Shown here: piece after piece, positions 17,470 to 24,649 of the stretch | Layout of the letters: the number at the start of each line of letters is the position of its first letter | How positions within the stretch are numbered: position 1 is the stretch's first letter | NCBI GenBank assembly: GCA_017427525.1 | Contig: JAFRSP010000051.1 | Coordinates: 1-42,450, forward strand | Length of the DNA stretch: 42,450 bases | Reading direction: 5' to 3' | Source of the DNA: Clostridia bacterium | Lineage (GTDB): Bacteria > Bacillota > Clostridia > Oscillospirales > Feifaniaceae | The notes under the pieces: model-generated | Told to the model about the DNA's origin: nothing | The model's database searches: none | Seen by the model: the letters and a program-made list of their open reading frames with translations, nothing else | Position numbers and translations under genes: made by a program

Positions 17470-17997
17470 ATGGATAAACGAAAAGAGGCCAATCTCAGGG
17501 TCAAACGCGCGGTGTCGGATGCGCTGTTTGCCCTGATGGAGGAAAGGCCGATCGCAAAGATCACGGTGGCGGAGCTCATTCGCAAGGCCGGTGTGGCACG
17601 AATTTCGTTTTACCGCAACTTCGCATCGATAGAAGGCGTGCTGACCGGTCTCGTGCGGGATGTGCTGGAGGATTTCCGCGCCACGGCCGACTATGATCTC
17701 ACGCAATTTCTCTCTAGTAAGCATATCCACAGAGTGCTGGAGTATTTCTATCGCTATCGTTTTCACATTCTCAGCCTGCACCGTTCCGGATACGGCGCAA
17801 TGCTGCTCAACGAGCTGAACCGTTTCCGGGAGCTTGTGGCTGCAGAAACGACTGCCGGCGCGGAGGCGCGTTATCGGAGCTGCCTCTGCACGGGCGCGGT
17901 GTACAACACAGCCGTCGTCTGGCTGAGCGAGGAGACGCCGAGGCCGATCGACGCCGTGGTGCAGGTAGTGCTTCAGGCGTTCGGGACGACCGCATAA
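17470..17997 (+). CDS. TetR/AcrR family transcriptional regulator
   Basis: The 175-residue protein has a TetR N-terminal helix-turn-helix domain at about residues 5-55 (DALFALMEERPIAKITVAEL, then ARISFYRNF). The C-terminal helical domain should bind a ligand. Start codons at 17455 (GTG), 17461 and 17470 are all in frame. 17470 is chosen because it gives MDKRKEANLRVKRAV and leaves GTGGGG as a weak ribosome site. The divergent position and shared operator suggest that it regulates itself and the degV-family gene, perhaps in response to a fatty acid or acyl-CoA (inference). Confidence 0.85.
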   Translation: MDKRKEANLRVKRAVSDALFALMEERPIAKITVAELIRKAGVARISFYRNFASIEGVLTGLVRDVLEDFRATADYDLTQFLSSKHIHRVLEYFYRYRFHILSLHRSGYGAMLLNELNRFRELVAAETTAGAEARYRSCLCTGAVYNTAVVWLSEETPRPIDAVVQVVLQAFGTTA

Positions 17998-18008
17998 TAC
18001 CGCAGTTT

Positions 18009-18044
18009 GCGCCGCCGGATTGTCGCCGACGGCGCTGTTTTTTT
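18009..18044 (+). terminator. Terminator after the TetR gene
   Basis: GCGCCG (18009-18014) pairs with CGGCGC (18030-18035), followed by TG and a run of seven T (18038-18044). The loop is long at 15 bases. Confidence 0.7.
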
Positions 18045-18106
18045 GCACGGAGGCGGAAAGTCGAACAAAAAAGCTCCGCTCGAGGAGAGAGGGAGCATCT
18101 GAACTC

Positions 18107-18135
18107 TGGACAATGCCGCTCTCTTGGGGTATAAT
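18107..18135 (+). promoter_or_regulatory. Promoter of the parvulin lipoprotein operon
   Basis: TGGACA (18107-18112) and TATAAT (18130-18135) are 17 bases apart, one mismatch from consensus. It is the only strong promoter seen before the run of same-strand genes that ends at 23965. Confidence 0.75.
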
Positions 18136-18209
18136 AGCAAAAGACCCGCGGCAAAGGACCCGGGCCGTTTTTCAAATCTTTAGGGGAACGCCCAATCGGA
18201 GGAAAACAG

Positions 18210-19346
18210 ATGAAACAAATCAGAAGGCTGACCGCGTTGATCCTGGCGCTCCTGCTGGCGCTTTCACTGGCAGCTTGCAGCAGCTCTCCCTTTAAGAATC
18301 CGATCGCCAAGCTTGGCGATGTGAAGATCCCTTCGGAGGAATTCTACTACTATTATTCCAGCCTCGTTTCGAGCTTTGAACAGCAGCACGGCGCTGCCTT
18401 TTCCACCTTCAGCGGAACGAAGATGGATGAGGAAAGCGGAACCTATCTGGATGAGATCGTCAACTATGCGCTTGATCTGACCGCAACGCAGGCCGTGATC
18501 AACCATATCTTCGACGAGCGTGGACTCTCTCTCACCGAGGAAGACGATGCGATCGTGCAGGAGCAGATCGACGACTACATCTCGGCTTATGGCAGTGAGG
18601 AGGCCTTTGAGCAGGCTGTGGCCGAAACCGGTATGTCGATGGACTTCTTCAAGGAGAACCTCTATTCCTATCAGCGGATTGACCGCCTGATCGAAAGCAT
18701 GCACGAGGAAGAGGGCTACACCGACGCCGATATTCTGGCGGCGGCGGAGGAAGATTTTATCCGCGTGAAGCATATCCTGATTCAAACCCGGGATGAAGCC
18801 GGGGAACTGTTGGATGAGGCCGGAATCGCAGAGGCCGGCGATCGGGCAAAGGCTCTGGTCGCCCAGCTCGATGAGGGGGCAGATTTTGATGCGCTCATGG
18901 CGGAATACGGGGAGGATCCCGGCATGGTCAGCCAGCCCGAAGGCTATGTGATCGACAAGGATGTTCCCTTTGACGTGGCATTTGTGGACACCGCCTTTTC
19001 TCTGGATGTTGACGAATACGAGCTGGTGCTGGGCAGCTCCGGCTACCATATCATCAAGCGGTTCCCGCTGCGCGAGAGCGACCTGCAGGCGATATATCCC
19101 AGTCTCTACGGCGGCAGCAAGACCGTGTATGATACGATCTTCGAAGGGCGTGCCGAAAACAAGATCATCGACATGGTCAACAGCTATAAGAAGGACAACG
19201 AACTCAAGCTCGACCAGAAAGAGCTCGACGTTTTGATGCAGTATTACGAAAAGCAGAACCCCTTTGTGGCAGAGAGTACAGAGGGTGAGGAGCAGGGCGA
19301 GGCCGGCGCAGAGACAGATGCCGGGTCCGATTCCTCCGGAAGCTGA
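18210..19346 (+). CDS. Parvulin-type peptidyl-prolyl isomerase lipoprotein (PrsA-like)
   Basis: The 378-residue protein starts with a lipoprotein signal peptide: KQIRRL, a leucine/alanine-rich core and the lipobox LAAC with the acylated Cys23. A helical SurA/PrsA-like N-domain follows. Around residues 185-285 is a parvulin rotamase domain, beginning IRVKHILIQTRDEAGE and ending SSGYHIIKRFP. The C-terminal tail is acidic and Gly/Ser-rich. Such proteins fold exported proteins outside the membrane. The ATG follows CGGAGG by 11 bases. The HD gene begins 33 bases downstream, likely on the same transcript. Confidence 0.87.
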   Translation: MKQIRRLTALILALLLALSLAACSSSPFKNPIAKLGDVKIPSEEFYYYYSSLVSSFEQQHGAAFSTFSGTKMDEESGTYLDEIVNYALDLTATQAVINHIFDERGLSLTEEDDAIVQEQIDDYISAYGSEEAFEQAVAETGMSMDFFKENLYSYQRIDRLIESMHEEEGYTDADILAAAEEDFIRVKHILIQTRDEAGELLDEAGIAEAGDRAKALVAQLDEGADFDALMAEYGEDPGMVSQPEGYVIDKDVPFDVAFVDTAFSLDVDEYELVLGSSGYHIIKRFPLRESDLQAIYPSLYGGSKTVYDTIFEGRAENKIIDMVNSYKKDNELKLDQKELDVLMQYYEKQNPFVAESTEGEEQGEAGAETDAGSDSSGS

Positions 19347-19379
19347 GGCTCTGCTTCTTGAGGAGCGAAAGAAGATTGC

Positions 19380-19961
19380 ATGAAACAATCAAGGCTTGGC
19401 CGCAGCGTGATGGCGGCGATCAGCGGCCGGAATATTGAGATCAAGACCTTTTGTGCAGCGGATGTGTGCCTGACCGATATCGCCCATTCGCTCAGCCTGC
19501 AATGCCGCGCGGGCGGCCATTTCGAGCGGTTTTACTCGGTGGCGCAGCACAGCTTGAATTGCGAGGCCGAGGCGAGAGAACGGGGGCTTTCCCCCCTTTT
19601 GCGGCTGGCCTGCCTTCTGCACGACGCAGGGGAGGCCTATCTGAGCGATCTGATCCGGCCGGTCAAGGAGCTGCTGCCGGACTATGCGGCGCTCGAACGA
19701 CGCATCGACAGGGCCGTGTTTTCCGCCTTTGGGCTCCATTCGCTGGATCAGGCGGATTGGGCAGTGGTGCAGGAAATCGACGACGCCATGCTCTATTATG
19801 AATTTCTCACTCTGCGCAGCAACGTACTGCTGTTTGAGGAGGCGCCCCCCGTGTGCCGCAGACCGGATATCGCGGCAAGGGAGCCGGAGGAAGTGCGCGC
19901 GCGCTTTGAAACGGTCTGCATCGCTCTGGCGGAGCAGTGCAAAACGCCTTGCCCGAGATAG
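19380..19961 (+). CDS. HD-domain phosphohydrolase (YfbR-like)
   Basis: The 193-residue protein has the HD metal site: His57 in YSVAQHSLN and the His81-Asp82 pair in ACLLHDAGEAYLSDLIRP. This arrangement resembles YfbR-type nucleotidases, which dephosphorylate deoxynucleoside monophosphates, and related HD proteins of unknown substrate. The ribosome site before ATG 19380 is GAGGAG with long spacing, so a start at ATG 19410 is possible. It lies between the parvulin and FabK-like genes, with no functional link evident. Confidence 0.78.
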   Translation: MKQSRLGRSVMAAISGRNIEIKTFCAADVCLTDIAHSLSLQCRAGGHFERFYSVAQHSLNCEAEARERGLSPLLRLACLLHDAGEAYLSDLIRPVKELLPDYAALERRIDRAVFSAFGLHSLDQADWAVVQEIDDAMLYYEFLTLRSNVLLFEEAPPVCRRPDIAAREPEEVRARFETVCIALAEQCKTPCPR

Positions 19962-20021
19962 CGCCGATTGTATGCCCGCGGTCGGCGGGAGAGAAAGCTT
20001 TTCACAGACCAGTTGAATTAT

Positions 20022-20050
20022 CCGAGGGAAGGACGGTGTGCCGCCCTCGG
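20022..20050 (+). other. Bulged hairpin before the FabK-like gene
   Basis: CCGAGGG (20022-20028) pairs with CCCTCGG (20044-20050), and inside it CGG/CCG closes a TGTG loop, leaving an AAGGA bulge. It ends 5 bases before the AGGAGG site of the next gene and has no T-run. Confidence 0.45.
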
Positions 20051-20067
20051 CGATAGGAGGAACCCTT

Positions 20068-21006
20068 ATGAAAACGCGCATTACGGAGCTTTTTGGCATT
20101 GAGTACCCCGTGATCCAAGGCGGGATGGCCGCCGTTTCCGATGCGGATCTGACCGCGGCTGTGAGCAACGCGGGAGGACTCGGCATTCTCAACTCGGTCG
20201 GTTCGGCCGAGGCGCTGCGGGCCAATATCCGGCGGGTTCGGGAGCTGACCGACAAGCCCTTCGGAGTCAACGTGATGCTCATGATGAAAAATGTGGAAGA
20301 GATTTCGCAGGTCATCATCGAGGAGAAGGTTCCGGTTGTTTCGACCGGCGCGGGTTCTCCCAAAAACTTTATCAAGGTCTGGAAAGAGGCCGGAATTAAG
20401 GTGATGCCGGTCGTGCCCTCCGCCAAGGTGGCCAAGAAGATGGAGGACCTGGGCGCCGATGCCGTGGTCTGTTCCGGAACCGAAGCGGGCGGACACATCG
20501 GCGAGATCTCCACCCTGCCCATCATTCCGGTTGCGAAGCGTCTCTGTTCGATTCCGATCGTGGCGGCCGGCGGCATCGGCGACGGCCGTGCGGCGGCGGG
20601 AGCCTTTGCCATGGGCGCCGAGGGCGTGCAGTGCGGCACCGCCTTTATCGTGGCCGATGAGTGCAACGCCTCGGATGGGTATAAGGACGCCATTGTCAAC
20701 GCCCTCGAAAGCGACACCCGTGTTTACAAGAATCCCGGCACCATGCGCAATGTGCGCGTACTCAACTCCCCGCTGGTGGAGAAATATTTTGAGACCCTCA
20801 AGGAAGAGGGGTACGATAAGGCCAAGCTGCTGATGGGCGGCGGGCTCGCCCACGCCATGGGCGACGGCGATCCGGAGCTCTCCACCTTTATGGCCGGTCA
20901 GTCGGCGGGTGCGGTGGTGCGCCGTGCCTCCTGCGCCGAGATCATCAAAACCATGATGGAAGAGGCCAAGGCCGCGCTGCTGGAGCAGGTTGAGAAGTGG
21001 AGCTGA
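20068..21006 (+). CDS. FabK-like enoyl-ACP reductase / nitronate monooxygenase family flavoprotein
   Basis: The 312-residue TIM-barrel FMN protein has the family marks: IQGGMAAVSDADLTAAVSNA at the N-terminus, SGTEAGGHIGEISTLP around His143 and the FMN-phosphate loop AAGGIGDGRAAAGAFAMGA. FabK reduces enoyl-ACP in fatty acid elongation, and close relatives oxidise nitronates. The GTEAGGHIG segment and length favour FabK, but no other fab gene is near, so the assignment is not firm. AGGAGG precedes ATG 20068. Its stop overlaps the GT2 start. Confidence 0.8.
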   Translation: MKTRITELFGIEYPVIQGGMAAVSDADLTAAVSNAGGLGILNSVGSAEALRANIRRVRELTDKPFGVNVMLMMKNVEEISQVIIEEKVPVVSTGAGSPKNFIKVWKEAGIKVMPVVPSAKVAKKMEDLGADAVVCSGTEAGGHIGEISTLPIIPVAKRLCSIPIVAAGGIGDGRAAAGAFAMGAEGVQCGTAFIVADECNASDGYKDAIVNALESDTRVYKNPGTMRNVRVLNSPLVEKYFETLKEEGYDKAKLLMGGGLAHAMGDGDPELSTFMAGQSAGAVVRRASCAEIIKTMMEEAKAALLEQVEKWS

Positions 21007-21713
21007 AGCGTCCCCCGGATGCGACGGTTCTGATTCCCTGCTACAACGAGGAGAACATCTTACCGCAGACGCTGCGCCGCCTGTTTGAGGCGGCGCAGCA
21101 ATTTCCCTTTGAGACCGAGATCATCGTCTGCGACGACGGGTCGACCGACCAAACGGCGGCCATTGCACGCGCGGCGGGCGTGAAAACTGTGAGCTATGCG
21201 CGCAACAGGGGGAAAGGCTGCGCCCTGCGAACAGGCGCGGCGGTCTCCACGGGGGAGGTTCTTCTGCTGACCGACGCCGACCTCGCCTATGGCGTGCAGC
21301 CCCTGGAAGAGGCCTATCGAATGCTGACCGAGGGCGGCTATGACCTGGTGTGCGGTTCACGCCGTCTGGCAGGGGCGGGAGATCGGGGCTATCCGCTCTC
21401 CCGGAAGCTGGCCTCACGGGGGTTTTCCCTCTTTCAGAGGGTCGCGCTGGGGCTGCCCATGAGCGATACCCAGTGCGGTCTCAAGGCTCTTCGGGGCGAG
21501 GTGGGGCGCAGCCTCTTTGCCGATTGCAGGGTCAACAGCTTCGCCTATGACCTGGAGCTGCTGTCGCTGGCGCTGCGCCGCGGGTGCACCTATGCGGAGC
21601 TCCCCGTGCAGCTGGAGTCCCACCATGCCTCCAGCGTCCATCTGCTGCGTGATTCGTTGCGCATGGCGGCCGAAACGCTGCACATCCGCCGCAGGATGAA
21701 GCGAATGCGCTGA
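20997..21713 (+). CDS. Glycosyltransferase family 2
   Basis: The 238-residue protein has a GT-A fold with VLIPCYNEENILPQTLRRL, the nucleotide-binding IIVCDDGSTDQTAAIA and the metal-binding LLTDADLAYG (DxD-like). The rest, with GSRRLAG, DTQCGLKAL and FAYDLELL, resembles dolichyl/undecaprenyl-phosphate mannose or glucose synthases without membrane anchors. The sugar is not predictable. The GTG at 20997 overlaps the FabK stop. The galE gene downstream could supply UDP-galactose (inference). Confidence 0.82.
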   Translation: MELKRPPDATVLIPCYNEENILPQTLRRLFEAAQQFPFETEIIVCDDGSTDQTAAIARAAGVKTVSYARNRGKGCALRTGAAVSTGEVLLLTDADLAYGVQPLEEAYRMLTEGGYDLVCGSRRLAGAGDRGYPLSRKLASRGFSLFQRVALGLPMSDTQCGLKALRGEVGRSLFADCRVNSFAYDLELLSLALRRGCTYAELPVQLESHHASSVHLLRDSLRMAAETLHIRRRMKRMR

Positions 21714-21784
21714 ACGCCCTTTCCCCAGCCTCTTCCGCAGAGAAGGGGCTGGTGTGCTGCAAACCAATCGAAAGGAGTAGGACC

Positions 21785-22081
21785 ATGCTGGAAAAAAACA
21801 AGCACGACAAGGAAAACTACTATTTCTATCTGCCGAATTGTCCCTACTGCAAGAAGGCGGAGGAGGATATTGAGGATATCTGCCGCATCATGCCCGAATA
21901 TCGGAAGGCGGCAGAGAGCTTTGTGCGCATCGACGAGTCGAAGCAACCGGATTTTGTCGAAGAATTCGACTACTATTATGTCCCCACCTTCTATGTGAAG
22001 GGGTATAAAATCTGTGAGGGAAAGCTGACCAAGCGGCAGGTGCTGGCCGCGCTGCAAGAGGCGGCGGGGAGGATGGGATGA
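21785..22081 (+). CDS. Small thioredoxin/glutaredoxin-fold protein with CPYC motif
   Basis: This 98-residue protein has CPYC at residues 19-22 after a short beta strand (YYFYLPN) and a cis-proline region YVPTFYVKGYK, so the fold and redox site of a glutaredoxin or thioredoxin are present. No signal peptide is seen. The partner reductase is unknown. AAAGGAG precedes ATG 21785. The last bases overlap galE (ATGA). An 11-base hairpin without a T-run lies in the preceding gap at 21725-21752. Confidence 0.78.
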   Translation: MLEKNKHDKENYYFYLPNCPYCKKAEEDIEDICRIMPEYRKAAESFVRIDESKQPDFVEEFDYYYVPTFYVKGYKICEGKLTKRQVLAALQEAAGRMG

Positions 22082-23094
22082 GCATTCTTGTGACCGGCGG
22101 CTGCGGCTATCTCGGCAGCCACACCTGTCTCGCTCTGCTGGAGGCGGGGTATGACGTGGTGGCGCTCGACAATTTCAGCAACAGCACCCGGGCCTCTTTG
22201 GTGCGGGTGAGTGAGCTGACCGGCACGCCGCTCAAGCTCTATCAGTGCGATGTGCGAAACGGGATGCAGCTGATTGGCATCCTGGAAGAAAATGAAATTG
22301 AGGCCGTGATCCACTTCGCGGCGCTGAAAAATCCGGTGGAATCCTTTGGGAAGCCGCTGGAATACTATGAGAATAACGTGGGGGGCACTTTGACCCTGCT
22401 GCGGGTGATGGCCATGAAGGGTGTGAAAAAGCTGGTGTTTTCCTCCTCGGCTGCCGTTTACGGGAAAACGGAGGGGCAGCCCGTTGCCGAGGAAACGCCG
22501 CTTTGTCCCGTTTCGCCCTACGGAAAGACCAAGGCGGCCTGTGAGGAGATGATCGCCGCCTACGCGGCGTCCGACCCCGACTTTTCCGCCGTGGTGCTGC
22601 GCTATTTCAACCCCATCGGGGCGCATCCGTCGGGCCGCATCGGCGAGTCGCCCAAGCAGGCGCCCATGAATCTGCTTCCCCGCCTGATGGCGGCCGCCGA
22701 CACTGGCGCTCCGCTGACTGTGACCGGCACGGATTTCCCCACGCCGGACGGAACGGGGCAGCGCGATTATCTCCATGTCTGCGACGTGGCGCAGGGACAT
22801 GTGCTCGCCCTGCGCGCTCTGGAAGAGACAAAGGGCGTGACAGTCTGCAACCTCGGCACGGGGGCCCCTGTCAGCGTGCTGGAGCTCATTGCGGCCTTTG
22901 AACGTGCAACAGGCGCAAAGGTGCCCTATGAGCTCGGAGCCCGGCGTGAGGGCGACGCCGCCAGGAGCTGGGCCGACGTGACAAGGGCGCGACAGCTGCT
23001 GGGCTTTGCCGCGGAGCACACGCTGGAGGAGGCCTGCCGCGACGCGTGGCGTTGGTATTGCGACAACCCGGAGGGCTACGGCGAGGATGTATGA
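22078..23094 (+). CDS. galE: UDP-glucose 4-epimerase
   Basis: The 338-residue short-chain dehydrogenase has the NAD-binding motif VTGGCGYLGSHT at the N-terminus, the catalytic serine region FSSSAAVYGKTEG, the YGKTK catalytic Tyr/Lys pair and the ARREGDAARSWAD C-terminal motif of GalE. It interconverts UDP-glucose and UDP-galactose. It lies inside a coupled set of genes, sharing bases with the thioredoxin-fold gene before it and the radical SAM gene after it, and may serve the neighbouring glycosyltransferase. Confidence 0.93.
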   Translation: MSILVTGGCGYLGSHTCLALLEAGYDVVALDNFSNSTRASLVRVSELTGTPLKLYQCDVRNGMQLIGILEENEIEAVIHFAALKNPVESFGKPLEYYENNVGGTLTLLRVMAMKGVKKLVFSSSAAVYGKTEGQPVAEETPLCPVSPYGKTKAACEEMIAAYAASDPDFSAVVLRYFNPIGAHPSGRIGESPKQAPMNLLPRLMAAADTGAPLTVTGTDFPTPDGTGQRDYLHVCDVAQGHVLALRALEETKGVTVCNLGTGAPVSVLELIAAFERATGAKVPYELGARREGDAARSWADVTRARQLLGFAAEHTLEEACRDAWRWYCDNPEGYGEDV

Positions 23095-23965
23095 GCGCTG
23101 CTTCGACTGTCCGCGCCTCTGCGGGGTGAACCGGAGTGTGACGGTCGGCTTCTGCGGGGCGCCGGATCGGCCGCGCATCGCGCGTGCCGCGCCGCACTTC
23201 GGCGAGGAGCCCTGTCTGAGCGGAACGCGGGGCGCAGGTGCGGTTTTCTTCTCGGGATGCAGTCTGCGCTGCATCTACTGTCAGAACTTTCTCATCAGCC
23301 ATCTTGGGCAGGGGGAAACGGTGGAGCCCGAGCGCCTGCTTGCCATCTTTTCCGAGCTTGAGGAGCAGGGGGTGCACAACCTCGATCTCGTCACACCGAC
23401 CCACTATACGTCGCTGCTGGCAGACCTGCTGCAGCGGCATCCGCAGCGGCTTCCCGTGGTGTGGAACAGCTCGGGTTATGAGCGGGTGGAGCTGCTGCGC
23501 TGTCTGGAGGGCAGCGTGGACGTGTATCTTCCGGATCTCAAATACCATAGCGAAGAGGCCGCCGCGCTTTCGGATGCGAAAGACTATTTCAAGGTGGCGT
23601 CGTCGGCGCTGCTGGAGATGGCGCGGCAGGTGGGCGAACCGGAATTTGACCAAGAGGGGCTCCTCCGCCGCGGCCTGCTGGTGCGGCATCTGGTGCTGCC
23701 CGGGCTCTCGAAGGACAGTGTGGCGCTGCTGGAGTGGTGCGCCGCCAACCTGCCGGAGGGCACCCGCTACAGTATCATGGCTCAGTATACGCCGACCGAG
23801 GCGGTTCGGGACCGGCGCGATCTGAACCGTCGGCTGACCGCCTTTGAATATGACCGCGTGGCGCAGGCCGCCCTGCGGCTGAATTTGAAGGGATACTTTC
23901 AAGAGCGTTCCGCCGCAGGGGAGGAAGAGATCCCTGTGTTTGACGGAACCGGCGTGGGGCCGTGA
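23087..23965 (+). CDS. Radical SAM protein (PflX-like)
   Basis: The 292-residue protein has the radical SAM motif Cys58-x3-Cys62-x2-Cys65 in FFSGCSLRCIYCQN and a cysteine-rich N-terminus (Cys5, Cys8, Cys12, Cys23) that might hold another cluster. The pattern matches the uncharacterised PflX group, related to pyruvate formate-lyase activases. No glycyl radical enzyme gene is near. ATG 23087 overlaps galE by 8 bases and gives MYERCFDCPRLCG. An open frame upstream to 23006 lies inside galE and is rejected. Confidence 0.83.
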   Translation: MYERCFDCPRLCGVNRSVTVGFCGAPDRPRIARAAPHFGEEPCLSGTRGAGAVFFSGCSLRCIYCQNFLISHLGQGETVEPERLLAIFSELEEQGVHNLDLVTPTHYTSLLADLLQRHPQRLPVVWNSSGYERVELLRCLEGSVDVYLPDLKYHSEEAAALSDAKDYFKVASSALLEMARQVGEPEFDQEGLLRRGLLVRHLVLPGLSKDSVALLEWCAANLPEGTRYSIMAQYTPTEAVRDRRDLNRRLTAFEYDRVAQAALRLNLKGYFQERSAAGEEEIPVFDGTGVGP

Positions 23966-24022
23966 GGCGATGCGCGGAGAAGAAATCAAAAGCAAGAACT
24001 GATTTGGCGATGGATTTTTCTT

Positions 24023-24055
24023 AGGGGAGGGCGCGGATGCGCCCTCCCCTTTTTT
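24023..24055 (+). terminator. Terminator after the PflX-like gene
   Basis: AGGGGAGGGCGC (24023-24034) pairs perfectly with GCGCCCTCCCCT (24039-24050) across a GGAT loop, followed by TTTTT. It ends the long transcript that likely begins at 18107. Confidence 0.92.
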
Positions 24056-24247
24056 GGGAAAAAGGGATTTTGGACAGAGAAAGAAGTCCGGACGAGAAAA
24101 GGAGAAGAGCCCCCGAAGTGCCTTGAAAAGGGGACGGGAAGAGAGTTGCAGAAAGCAAAAAGGAGGGGGAAGCATCGCGAGAATTCCGAAGAAAGGGTGG
24201 GAAGAGCGCGAAAAATGCCGCGGAAGAGGCGGGCGGAGCCCCCTCTC

Positions 24248-24276
24248 TTGACTTCTCATATTGCAATTGATACAAT
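24248..24276 (+). promoter_or_regulatory. Promoter of the tRNA-Leu gene
   Basis: TTGACT (24248-24253) and TACAAT (24271-24276) are 17 bases apart. The start would lie near 24283, about 48 bases before the mature tRNA. Confidence 0.75.
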
Positions 24277-24330
24277 AAATAGGCAAATACGGCGAGAAGT
24301 GCGGCAGGGGCCGCCTCATGATTTTACCCT

Positions 24331-24419
24331 GCCGGAGTGGCGAAATTGGCAGACGCCCGGGACTTAAAATCCCGTGGGTGGTGACACCCGTGCCGGTTCG
24401 ATCCCGGTCTCCGGCACCA
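24331..24419 (+). tRNA. tRNA-Leu (anticodon UAA)
   Basis: The acceptor arm GCCGGAG/CTCCGGC closes the gene, with discriminator A and an encoded CCA at 24417-24419. The anticodon stem CGGGA/TCCCG holds the loop CTTAAAA with anticodon TAA at 24365-24367, reading UUA codons (and UUG by wobble). A long variable arm (TGGGTGGTGACACCCG) marks a class II tRNA, and the T arm has GTTCGATC. It stands alone between its own promoter and a likely terminator. Confidence 0.96.
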
Positions 24420-24420
24420 G

Positions 24421-24493
24421 AACAAGGCATGGCCATGCGGTCGCGCGGCGGCAGAAGCCGTCGGATCGGCCGATGGCCCTGTTTTCTTTTTCT
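24421..24493 (+). terminator. Possible terminator of the tRNA gene
   Basis: AACAAGGCATGGCC at 24421-24434 can pair imperfectly with GGCCGATGGCCCTGTT near 24468-24483, enclosing a GGCGGC/GCCGTC hairpin, and is followed by TTTTCTTTTTC. The pairing has mismatches, so the call is tentative. Confidence 0.4.
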
Positions 24494-24575
24494 ATTCCTT
24501 TTCGGCGGAAATATAGGGCCCGGGGCCGCAGAGCACGCTCCTTGCGCCTTTTGCGACTCCGGCTTCAAAAAGGCC

Positions 24576-24604
24576 TTGAACGAGAGATGGTTTCATGGTA
24601 AAAT
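24576..24604 (+). promoter_or_regulatory. Promoter of the substrate-binding-type gene
   Basis: TTGAAC (24576-24581) and TAAAAT (24599-24604) are 17 bases apart, with one or two mismatches in each box. The start codon is at 24650. Confidence 0.65.
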
Positions 24605-24649
24605 TCGGATAACTGTTCAGGCAGGAATCCGAGAGAGAAGAGGGAGTAT

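Larger units (their letters stand above)
23966..24330 (+). other. Gene-free region of 365 bases before the tRNA
   Basis: No gene is seen. It contains the terminator at 24023-24055, a strongly purine-rich stretch (about 24056-24240) and the tRNA promoter at 24248-24276. The purine-rich part includes several GAGG- and AAGG-like sites but no start codon with a credible reading frame. Confidence 0.6.

Noticed and set aside
19389..20717. A 442-codon - strand frame opposite the HD and FabK-like genes
   Set aside because: Antisense shadow; both + strand genes have full motifs.
24331..24419. Attachment site of an integrated element at the tRNA-Leu gene
   Set aside because: No integrase gene and no duplicate of the tRNA 3' end were seen in the flanking DNA.
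22886..24568. A 560-codon - strand frame crossing the PflX-like gene, a terminator and the tRNA
   Set aside because: It runs through a strong terminator, a promoter and a tRNA gene, so it cannot be a real coding region.
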